From positions 1-55,467 of the forward strand of contig JAHHSC010000002.1 of the NCBI GenBank assembly GCA_020025455.1: DNA of 55,467 nucleotides, read 5' to 3'. Shown one piece after another: positions 8,075-15,717 of this stretch. The translations under genes were made by a program, and so were the position numbers. The stretch is from Lawsonibacter sp. Lineage in GTDB: Bacteria > Bacillota > Clostridia > Oscillospirales > Oscillospiraceae. Numbering within the stretch: the first letter of the stretch is position 1; each line of letters starts with the position of its first letter. The notes below the pieces were generated by a model. The model was not told where the DNA came from. It saw only the letters and a list, made by a program, of their open reading frames with translations, and searched no databases.

Positions 8075-9157
8075 ATGAAAGCGACCTTGATTCTGGAAAA
8101 CGGAAGCATTTTTTCCGGCACCAGCATTGGTAGCACTTCTGATCGGATCTGTGAATTGGTTTTCAACACTTCTATGACCGGCTATCAGGAGCTTTTGACC
8201 GACCCCTCCTACATGGGTCAGGGCGTGGTCATGACGTATCCTCTGATCGGCAACTATGGCGTAAACAGCGAGGACAACGAGTCCCGCCGCCCCTGGGTTG
8301 AGGCGGTGGTTATTCGTCATTTGTCTCCCCGTGGCAGCAATTTCCGCTGTGAGGGCGATCTGGGCACTTATCTGAAGAAACATGATATTGCCGGTATCGA
8401 GGATGTCGATACCCGTGCATTGACTAAAATACTCCGCAATCAGGGGAGCATGAATGCTATGCTCACCTGTGCGGAGCATTTTAATGTCGCGGAGGCCCTG
8501 CAGGCCATCAAAGCGTACAAAATCGAGCACGCTGTGGCCAAGGTCACCCGTCAGGAGCCCGAGTGCTTCGAGGCTCTGGGTGAGGAGAAGCACCATGTGG
8601 CTTTGCTGGACTACGGCGTCACCAACCATGTGATCGAGTGCCTGTGCTGCCGCGGCTGCAAGGTTACCGCCCTGCCCGCCGACACCGCGGCTGAGGCCAT
8701 CCTGGCCGGCGGCTATGACGGCGTGATGCTCTCCAACGGCCCCGGCGATCCTGCCGAGAACGTGGAGGCCATCGCCCAGGTGAAGAAGCTCTATGAAAGC
8801 GACCTGCCCATTTTCGGCATTGGTCTGGGCCACCAGCTGCTGGCTCTGGCCACGGGTGCCAAGACCGGGCGCATGGCTTACGGTCACCGCGGCAGCAGCT
8901 GCCCCGTCAGAGACCTGGAACTGAACCGCGTGTTCATCACCGGTCAGAACCACGGCTACGAGGTGCTGGCTGACAGCATTGATCCCGCTGTGGCTGAGGT
9001 GAGCCACATCAACGTGAACGATAAGAGTGTTGAGGGGCTGCGCTATAAGCGTGCCAACTGCTTCAGCACCCAGTACCATCCGGAGGCAAACACCGGCCCC
9101 AAGGACGTGGAGTATCTCTACAATCGTTTCGTTGCATCTATGGGAGGTGACAAGTAA
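8075..9157 (+). CDS. carA: Carbamoyl-phosphate synthase small subunit lacking the nucleophilic cysteine
   Basis: A 360-residue CarA, normally the glutaminase subunit that feeds ammonia to CarB for pyrimidine and arginine synthesis. The N-terminal CPSase domain is typical (NTSMTGYQELLTDPSY, VDTRALT). The C-terminal class I amidotransferase domain keeps LSNGPGDP, GQNHGYEV and HPEA, with catalytic His335 and Glu337. At the nucleophile elbow the usual GICLGHQ reads GIGLGHQ: the catalytic cysteine is Gly250 (codon GGT, 8822-8824). The usually conserved GGNHPV/GANQPV segment also reads GSSCPV. Known biochemistry says loss of this cysteine removes glutamine-dependent but not ammonia-dependent synthesis, so an ammonia-using enzyme is inferred. 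ATG 8075 is chosen over GTG 8066 because MKATLILENG is the family start. It overlaps carB by one base (TAATG). Confidence 0.95.
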   Translation: MKATLILENGSIFSGTSIGSTSDRICELVFNTSMTGYQELLTDPSYMGQGVVMTYPLIGNYGVNSEDNESRRPWVEAVVIRHLSPRGSNFRCEGDLGTYLKKHDIAGIEDVDTRALTKILRNQGSMNAMLTCAEHFNVAEALQAIKAYKIEHAVAKVTRQEPECFEALGEEKHHVALLDYGVTNHVIECLCCRGCKVTALPADTAAEAILAGGYDGVMLSNGPGDPAENVEAIAQVKKLYESDLPIFGIGLGHQLLALATGAKTGRMAYGHRGSSCPVRDLELNRVFITGQNHGYEVLADSIDPAVAEVSHINVNDKSVEGLRYKRANCFSTQYHPEANTGPKDVEYLYNRFVASMGGDK

Positions 9158-12100
9158 TGCCTAAGAATCCTGAAATTAAGAAGGTCCTGGTGCTGGGCTC
9201 CGGCCCCATCGTCATCGGCCAGGCCGCTGAGTTCGACTACGCCGGCACGCAGGCTTGCCGCGCACTGAAGGAGGAGGGCCTGGAGGTCGTCCTGGTCAAC
9301 TCCAACCCCGCCACCATCATGACGGATAAGGACATTGCTGACCATGTCTATATCGAGCCGCTGAATATGCCCTCTGTGATCCAGGTCATCGAGAAGGAGC
9401 GTCCCGACTCCATTCTGCCCACGCTGGGCGGCCAGACCGGTCTGAACCTGGCCATGGCCCTCCACGAGAACGGCACCCTGGAAAAGTACGGTGTGCGCCT
9501 GCTGGGCACCAGCCCCGAGTCCATCCGCAAGGCCGAGGACCGTCAGGGCTTCAAGGACTGCATGGAGTCCATTAACCAGCCCTGTGTCACCTCTCTGGTT
9601 GTGGAGAGCGTGCAGGACGCGGTGGATTTCGCCGAGGAGATCGGCTACCCCGTCATTGTCCGTCCTGCTTACACCCTGGGCGGCACCGGCGGCGGCATCG
9701 CCTATGACCGCCGCTCCCTGGAGGAGATCTCCGAGCGCGGCATTAACCTCAGCCGTGTCGGTCAGGTCCTGATCGAGCGCTGCATCTCCGGCTGGAAGGA
9801 AATCGAGTTTGAGGTCATGCGTGACTCCGCGGGCAACGCCATCACCGTCTGCTCGATGGAGAACATCGACCCCGTCGGTGTCCACACCGGCGATTCCATC
9901 GTGGTTGCCCCCACGCAGACCCTGGCCAACCGGGAGTACCAGATGCTCCGTTCCGCCGCTCTGGACATCATCTCCGCGCTGGAGATCGAGGGCGGCTGTA
10001 ACTGCCAGTTCGCGCTGAACCCTGACAGCTATGAGTACGCCGTGATCGAGGTTAACCCCCGCGTGTCCCGTTCCTCTGCCCTGGCCTCCAAGGCTACCGG
10101 CTACCCCATCGCTAAGGTGGCTGCCAAGGTGGCCCTGGGTTACACCCTGGACGAGATCAAAAACGCCGTGACCGGCACCACCACCGCCTGCTTTGAGCCC
10201 ACCATTGACTACTGCGTGCTGAAGATTCCCCGCCTGCCCTTCGATAAGTTCACCACCGCCAGCCGCACGCTGGGTACCCAGATGAAGGCCACCGGCGAGG
10301 TTATGGCCATTGCCAACTCCTTTGAGGGTGCCCTGATGAAGGCCATCCGCTCTCTGGAGCTGAATGTGCGCGCGCTGAAGCTGGACAAGCTGGAGGGTCT
10401 CTATACCGACGAGATCGAGGATATGCTGGTCAACGTCACCGATGAGCGCCTGTTCGTGGTGGCCGAGGCTCTGCGCCGCGGGTTCTCCCCCCAGAAGATC
10501 AACCACATCACCAAGATGGATATCTGGTTCCTGGACGGCTTTAAGCGTATTATCGACATGGAGGAGGAGCTGAAGCTCTGCAAGGGCGCACCCTCTGCCG
10601 ATACCCTGAAGCGCGCCAAGGAGATGTGCTTCGCCGACAGCTACATCGGTACTCTGTGCGGCATGAAGCAGGCCGAGGTCAAGGCCCTGCGTGAGCGCTA
10701 CGGCATCATTCCCTCCTTCAAAATGGTGGACACCTGTGCCGCTGAATTTGACGCTCAGACCCCCTATTACTACTCCACCTATGACGGCGAGAACGAGGCT
10801 GTGGACACCAACGACAAGAAGAAGGTCCTGGTGCTGGGCTCCGGCCCGATCCGTATCGGCCAGGGCATCGAGTTTGACTACTGCTCCGTCCACTCCGTCT
10901 GGGCATTTAAGAAGATGGGCTACGAGACCATCATCGTCAACAATAACCCCGAAACCGTTTCCACCGACTTTGACGTGGCCGACAAGCTCTATTTTGAGCC
11001 TCTGACCGCCGAGGATGTGCAGAACATCGTGGAGCAGGAGAAGCCCTGGGGCGCCGTTGTTCAGTTTGGCGGCCAGACCGCCATCAAGCTGGCAAAGGCC
11101 CTCACCGACATGGGTGTCCGCATCCTGGGCACCTCCTCCGACGGCGTTGACGCCGCCGAGGACCGCGAGCGTTTTGACGAGATCCTGAACAAGTGCGGCA
11201 TTCCCCGCGCCAAGGGACGCACCGTGTTTACCACCGAGGAGGCTCTGGAGGCCGCTCACGCACTGGGTTACCCCGTGCTGGTCCGTCCCTCTTACGTTCT
11301 GGGCGGCCAGGGCATGGAGATCGCCTACTCCGACCGCAACATCGAGGAGTTCATGCGGATCATCAACATGACGGTCCAGGAGCACCCCATCCTGATTGAT
11401 AAATATCTGATGGGCCGTGAGCTGGAGGTCGATGGCGTGTTCGACGGCGAGGATATCCTGATCCCCGGCATTATGGAGCACGTGGAGCGTGCCGGTGTTC
11501 ACTCCGGCGACTCCATTGCGGTCTATCCTCCGCTGCATCTGGAGGAGAAGCACCGCCAGCTGATTCTGAAGCACACCAAGAACATGGCCAAGCACCTGGG
11601 CGTCATCGGCCTGATTAACGCCCAGTATATCCTGTTCGAGGATGACATCTACGTCATCGAGGTCAACCCCCGCTCTTCCCGTACCATCCCCTATATCTCC
11701 AAGGTCACCGGTGTTCCCATCATCGACTTGGCTACCCGCGTCATGCTGGGCGAGAAGCTGGCCGACATGGAGTATGGCACCGGCCTGTACAAGGAGGCCA
11801 GCTACTACGCGGTCAAGGCCCCTGTATTCTCCTTTGAGAAACTGACCGACGTGGATACCGGCCTTGGCCCCGAAATGAAGTCCACCGGCGAGGTTCTGGG
11901 TCTGGCTGAGTCCTTCCCCCAGGCCCTGCTGAAGGCATTCAAGGGCGCTGGTATGCGCGCTCCCAAGAAGGGCGGACGCATCATCATCACCGTCAAGGAC
12001 GAGGATAAGAAGGAGATCATCCCCATCGCCAAGGGCTTTGAGGAGATGGGCGTGGAGCTGTTTGCCACTTCCGGCACCTGCGATGCGCTGACGGAGGCAG

Positions 12101-12363
12101 GCGTGAACTGCAAACGTGTGAACCGCGTGTCTCAGGCCCACCCCAATATCCTGGATATGATCGCCTCCGGAACGGTGGACTTGATCATCAACACCCCCAC
12201 GAAGGGCCGCAAGCATGACACCGACGGCTTCAAGATCCGCCGCTCCGCTGTGGAGCACTCCGTTGGCTGTCTGACCGCCATCGATACCGCCCGCGCTCTG
12301 CTGACCGTCCGTCAGGAGGGCTGCAGTGAGGAATTGACCCCCATCGACATCACCGAAATCTAA
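9157..12363 (+). CDS. carB: Carbamoyl-phosphate synthase large subunit
   Basis: A 1068-residue CarB of normal length. It has two homologous ATP-grasp halves: the first opens with VLVLGSGPIVIGQAAEFDYAG, the second near residue 555 with VLVLGSGPIRIGQGIEFDY. An oligomerisation domain lies between them and a C-terminal MGS-like allosteric domain (from about residue 945) carries NTPTKG. The enzyme phosphorylates bicarbonate, combines it with ammonia, and phosphorylates carbamate. Nothing looks degenerate, in contrast to CarA. The start overlaps the carA stop (TAATG), so expression is coupled. If CarA cannot hydrolyse glutamine, CarB must take free ammonia. Confidence 0.98.
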   Translation: MPKNPEIKKVLVLGSGPIVIGQAAEFDYAGTQACRALKEEGLEVVLVNSNPATIMTDKDIADHVYIEPLNMPSVIQVIEKERPDSILPTLGGQTGLNLAMALHENGTLEKYGVRLLGTSPESIRKAEDRQGFKDCMESINQPCVTSLVVESVQDAVDFAEEIGYPVIVRPAYTLGGTGGGIAYDRRSLEEISERGINLSRVGQVLIERCISGWKEIEFEVMRDSAGNAITVCSMENIDPVGVHTGDSIVVAPTQTLANREYQMLRSAALDIISALEIEGGCNCQFALNPDSYEYAVIEVNPRVSRSSALASKATGYPIAKVAAKVALGYTLDEIKNAVTGTTTACFEPTIDYCVLKIPRLPFDKFTTASRTLGTQMKATGEVMAIANSFEGALMKAIRSLELNVRALKLDKLEGLYTDEIEDMLVNVTDERLFVVAEALRRGFSPQKINHITKMDIWFLDGFKRIIDMEEELKLCKGAPSADTLKRAKEMCFADSYIGTLCGMKQAEVKALRERYGIIPSFKMVDTCAAEFDAQTPYYYSTYDGENEAVDTNDKKKVLVLGSGPIRIGQGIEFDYCSVHSVWAFKKMGYETIIVNNNPETVSTDFDVADKLYFEPLTAEDVQNIVEQEKPWGAVVQFGGQTAIKLAKALTDMGVRILGTSSDGVDAAEDRERFDEILNKCGIPRAKGRTVFTTEEALEAAHALGYPVLVRPSYVLGGQGMEIAYSDRNIEEFMRIINMTVQEHPILIDKYLMGRELEVDGVFDGEDILIPGIMEHVERAGVHSGDSIAVYPPLHLEEKHRQLILKHTKNMAKHLGVIGLINAQYILFEDDIYVIEVNPRSSRTIPYISKVTGVPIIDLATRVMLGEKLADMEYGTGLYKEASYYAVKAPVFSFEKLTDVDTGLGPEMKSTGEVLGLAESFPQALLKAFKGAGMRAPKKGGRIIITVKDEDKKEIIPIAKGFEEMGVELFATSGTCDALTEAGVNCKRVNRVSQAHPNILDMIASGTVDLIINTPTKGRKHDTDGFKIRRSAVEHSVGCLTAIDTARALLTVRQEGCSEELTPIDITEI

Positions 12364-12370
12364 TGGCTTA

Positions 12371-12404
12371 AAAAGCGTCCGCTGCGTACGCAGCGGACGC
12401 TTTT
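12371..12404. terminator. Terminator of carAB
   Basis: A perfect 34-base palindrome with 17-bp arms (AAAAGCGTCCGCTGCGT and its complement) starting eight bases after the carB stop. A and T runs flank the GC stem, so it can work on both strands. Confidence 0.9.
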
Positions 12405-12429
12405 CTTAGGCCGGAGAACAGGAAGCTGC

Positions 12430-12468
12430 AAAGCCGAGTGAGCGCAATAAACGCTCGCTCGGCTTTTT
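12430..12468 (+). terminator. Second tandem terminator-like hairpin
   Basis: A 15-bp stem AAAGCCGAGTGAGCG / CGCTCGCTCGGCTTT with one G-T wobble and a 7-base A-rich loop, followed by T on the plus strand. It lies only 25 bases after the first carB terminator. Confidence 0.65.
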
Positions 12469-12508
12469 CTTCTGCCGCCGGTCCACGCTTTGGCGGCACA
12501 AACGAACA

Positions 12509-12540
12509 GAACCGGCACAGCCCTGAGGCTGTGCCGGTTC
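12509..12540 (-). terminator. Terminator-like hairpin after the surface-protein gene
   Basis: Perfect 14-bp stem GAACCGGCACAGCC / GGCTGTGCCGGTTC with the loop CTGA. On the minus strand it follows the stop of the surface protein gene by 45 bases and is trailed by TGTTCGTTTG. It is the third hairpin within 170 bases. Confidence 0.65.
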
Positions 12541-12585
12541 AAACGATACATATGCATGGTTAGGTTACAAGCTGCACCCTGAACG

Positions 12586-15500
12586 TTATGAGAGCTGAGC
12601 CGGTTCCGCTTCGCTTCTATGCTTGGTGCGTCTGTGTTTCTTCCAAAGGAGAATCCCAATGACAACGGCACCGCCGCTCAGCAGAATCAGACAGAGCGTT
12701 AGGGCGGAGCTGACAGGATGTGCCACCAGACAAATCTGTACGTCCTGGCCTTCCAGCTCTGCGCGCAGGAAGCTCCCCTCCCGGGTGGTGTTCAGTTCCT
12801 TCCAGCTGCCGTCCTCCTGGAGGAGGAGCAGCTTGCCGCCGTTTGCATGCTCGGGCAGCGCCACACGGATGGCGGTGAAGTCGGTGTCACACTGGATGTG
12901 AAGGGCAGTGCCCTTTTCCACAGCAACCGTGCCGTCGCTGACAGTAAGCTTGTCGTCAGGGGAGAAAACGCCCTCCGCCAGTACGGTGCCGTCGTCGCTT
13001 GCAATGGCGGTTTGCAGGGGAACATAGCTGGCTTCCACTTGTGCGTCAAAGAGGAGATGATCCTTGTCAAAGTCGCTCCAGCGGCCGTGAAATCCCGCCC
13101 GAGCCGGAACTTCCGGGATCTGCTCGGGCTGGACCTGGCTGCCGTAGGGGACGCTGAGACGGGAAATCACCTTGTCCTCTGCCACAAAGGTGAGGGTAAG
13201 GCTCTGAAAGTCCTTGGGGGTTCCGGGCTGGGCAATGAACTCCTCGTAGGAGAGGGGAAATGCCTTGCCCTGGTAGCTGATGCCGTCTGAGCCGCCCAGA
13301 GTCTCGCTGACAAAGGTGTTTTTCGTGAGGGTGCTGCCGTGATCGGGCTCGCCCACGATGGCACCGATATAGGAGGAAGCGCCGTCGATCAGGACCAGGG
13401 AGCGGCAGGAACGCACATCAGAGGCAAAGCCCGCAATGCCGCCCACGCGCTTGGTACCAGACAGAGCACACTTGGCCCAGCAGTCCCGGATGATCGCGCT
13501 GGAATAGCCGCAGATGCCGCCGACATACTCGCCGTCCGTGCTTTTCACAGGGCCGTAGCTCTGGCAGCCAACGGCCACGCCCAGATCCATCCGGCCAACC
13601 AGACCACCCACTTGATCCTTTCTGGCGGTGACAGGGCCGCGGTTGATACAGTCCTGAAGGATAACGCGGGTGATGAATTGAAACTTTGCCGATCGCTTGC
13701 CCTGGTCGGTGATATCGTCCTCCGGGTCGAAGTCGTACTCGATGGCCATCGCACCTGCCACGCCACCGATGTTCACGTCACCGGCCACTGTGCCGGTGTT
13801 GCTGCAAGTATGAACCTTGCCATGGGTGGCAGAGGACAGGTTCTCGTCGGAGGCGTCCTCCACCACATCGGTGGTTCCCACGTTCTCACGGGCGCTGCGG
13901 AGTACATCCGCAACCGCGGAAAACTGGTCGTTGATGCGGTTTAACCAGCCGGACAGCTCATCGCCGCCCTGATTGGTGGCCTGATTGATGGCTTCCAGCT
14001 TGTCGTTCACGGAGGTCAGGGTATCACGGAACATGTCCTCCTTCTCGTGGAAGGAGGGGTCCAGCTTGGGCAGCTCCAGCTGCGGCAGGTCCGCCTGCTC
14101 ATCCACGATATCACGCAGGCTGCCCAGCACACTGGTGATATGACTGCTCCCGGAGGAGAGCTCGTCCAGTGCGCCCCGCATCTCACGGATGCAGTCGCTT
14201 ACGGTTGCCTGCGCCTGGCCAAGATGCGTTACAGCAGAGGACAGCTCATCCAACGCCTGGCCGGCCTGATCGACGGACTGGGGAAGGTAATTCAGAATGG
14301 AAAATACAGTCGAGAGAGCGTGCTCCAGTTCCGGGGAGAAATCGGTCAGAGGAACGGGAACGCCGGTGAGCAGGATACGGAAAGCGCGGTCCATATCGTC
14401 CAGCGCCTTGCGCAGATGCGTTTCCGCGCTGGCAAGTGAGGGGTCCACGTCTCCGGCCGCAGCCAGAACGTCGTCCAGCTGGTCCAGCGCGCGGTTGAAG
14501 CGGGAGGAGGCAGACTCCATGTCGGAGGCCACCGGCTTCAGCTGCTCGAGGACCCGGTCTGCCCGACGTGAAAGCTCATTGACCGTGTCCACAGCACCGC
14601 CGCCCAGATCCTCCACGTCGTCCAGCAGGGAGCCGGCCTGCTCCTTGGCGTCCTGCACATATCCGGTCAGGTCGCTGATATGGCCGGACAGCAGGCGCCG
14701 GGTGGCATCGGTACTGTCCAGAGTGCTGCCCATGAGGGAGCTGAGGTTATCCAGCTCTCTAGAAAGCTTCTGGAGGGTGTCCTCTTCATAGCGCAGCAGC
14801 GTGTATGGCTCCATTTGCCCCACAATGCCGCCTACATCCTTTCGGCCCTGGACCAGGCCGCTGTTGGTGCAGCCGGTCATGTAACCGGCCTGACGGCCCG
14901 CCACGCCGCCCACGTTGTAGCCGGTGTGCGGGTAGCCGACGGGACCCAGGTTGGTGCAGTCCTTCAAAACGCCATTGGAGTAGCCCACGACACCACCGGT
15001 GTCGGTACAGGCGGGCATATTTTGGGTGTTGTTCAGATCGCCCCAGTCAACGCTCTCGGGGCGGGGGGCTACCGTGGACTCACGGTTGTTGATCTGGGCG
15101 GCGCTGCGGCAGGCGATGAGCGTACCGTAGTTGGCACCTGCCACACCGCCGGTGTTGTGCTCACCGGCAATGAGGCCGGAGCGATTGACACACCGGACCA
15201 GCTGACCGGTCGCGCTGTTCACACCGACAATACCGCCCACGTTTGTGGCGCCGGATACGTCACCCTGGAAGGTACAGCCCTCCACAGTGCCTTCGTTGAC
15301 ACCCGCGATACCACCCACAGTGCTGGATACGCCAGAGGGCTTAATGCTGCCCCGGAGGGACAGATCCCGAACGTGCCCACCCTCCTGGACGTAGCGGAAG
15401 AGCCCCTGGTGGTCGCCCTCATCCGAGAGTGAGAAATCGGTTATGACGTGGTTGCGGCCATCAAAGGTGCCGCCGAACGTGGGGATGGAGGGGCAGCCGG

Positions 15501-15717
15501 TCAGCTCCAGATCCTGGTCCAGCACCACCACTTTATCCTGGGACCAGGAGTCCAGACGGCAGTTGGCAGCAAGCGTTTCCCAGTCCTCGCGGGAGGCAAT
15601 GTGGATCACGCTGCCTTCCGCTTTGACGGCCAGAGCACCGGGAGCACACAGCCCCGTCAGCAGGGCAAGGGAGAGGAGAAGGGCGGGCAGCCGCCGAGCG
15701 AAACGATGGTTATTCAT
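12586..15717 (-). CDS. Cell-surface protein: GLUG-type solenoid interrupted by a long coiled coil
   Basis: A 1043-residue secreted, membrane-anchored protein. In order: Sec signal peptide (1 to about 32, LPALLLSLALLTGLCAPGALA); a solenoid of GLUG-like repeats (about 115-305, recurring GGIAGVNEGTVEGC-type units); a long helical heptad-rich region (about 306-625); a second block of GLUG-like repeats (about 630-790); a module like the Listeria-Bacteroides (InlB B) repeat (about 840-900, VPYGSQVQPEQIP); a beta-rich stretch; and a C-terminal transmembrane helix (about 1004-1025) with a basic tail. There is no LPXTG. The ATG at 15717 has AAGGAGG upstream and overlaps the exporter gene by eight bases, so the two are translationally coupled. 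The substrate or partner is unknown; an extracytoplasmic accessory of the exporter is inferred. Confidence 0.82.
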   Translation of the reverse strand: MNNHRFARRLPALLLSLALLTGLCAPGALAVKAEGSVIHIASREDWETLAANCRLDSWSQDKVVVLDQDLELTGCPSIPTFGGTFDGRNHVITDFSLSDEGDHQGLFRYVQEGGHVRDLSLRGSIKPSGVSSTVGGIAGVNEGTVEGCTFQGDVSGATNVGGIVGVNSATGQLVRCVNRSGLIAGEHNTGGVAGANYGTLIACRSAAQINNRESTVAPRPESVDWGDLNNTQNMPACTDTGGVVGYSNGVLKDCTNLGPVGYPHTGYNVGGVAGRQAGYMTGCTNSGLVQGRKDVGGIVGQMEPYTLLRYEEDTLQKLSRELDNLSSLMGSTLDSTDATRRLLSGHISDLTGYVQDAKEQAGSLLDDVEDLGGGAVDTVNELSRRADRVLEQLKPVASDMESASSRFNRALDQLDDVLAAAGDVDPSLASAETHLRKALDDMDRAFRILLTGVPVPLTDFSPELEHALSTVFSILNYLPQSVDQAGQALDELSSAVTHLGQAQATVSDCIREMRGALDELSSGSSHITSVLGSLRDIVDEQADLPQLELPKLDPSFHEKEDMFRDTLTSVNDKLEAINQATNQGGDELSGWLNRINDQFSAVADVLRSARENVGTTDVVEDASDENLSSATHGKVHTCSNTGTVAGDVNIGGVAGAMAIEYDFDPEDDITDQGKRSAKFQFITRVILQDCINRGPVTARKDQVGGLVGRMDLGVAVGCQSYGPVKSTDGEYVGGICGYSSAIIRDCWAKCALSGTKRVGGIAGFASDVRSCRSLVLIDGASSYIGAIVGEPDHGSTLTKNTFVSETLGGSDGISYQGKAFPLSYEEFIAQPGTPKDFQSLTLTFVAEDKVISRLSVPYGSQVQPEQIPEVPARAGFHGRWSDFDKDHLLFDAQVEASYVPLQTAIASDDGTVLAEGVFSPDDKLTVSDGTVAVEKGTALHIQCDTDFTAIRVALPEHANGGKLLLLQEDGSWKELNTTREGSFLRAELEGQDVQICLVAHPVSSALTLCLILLSGGAVVIGILLWKKHRRTKHRSEAEPAQLS

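Noticed and set aside
9118..12258. 1046-codon open frame antisense to carB
   Set aside because: It mirrors carB in a GC-rich gene, its product is low-complexity (G, H, L, V, D-rich) and carB is certain. Similar antisense frames at 2365-3600, 21599-23284, 33811-35409 and 36140-37906 were dropped for the same reason.
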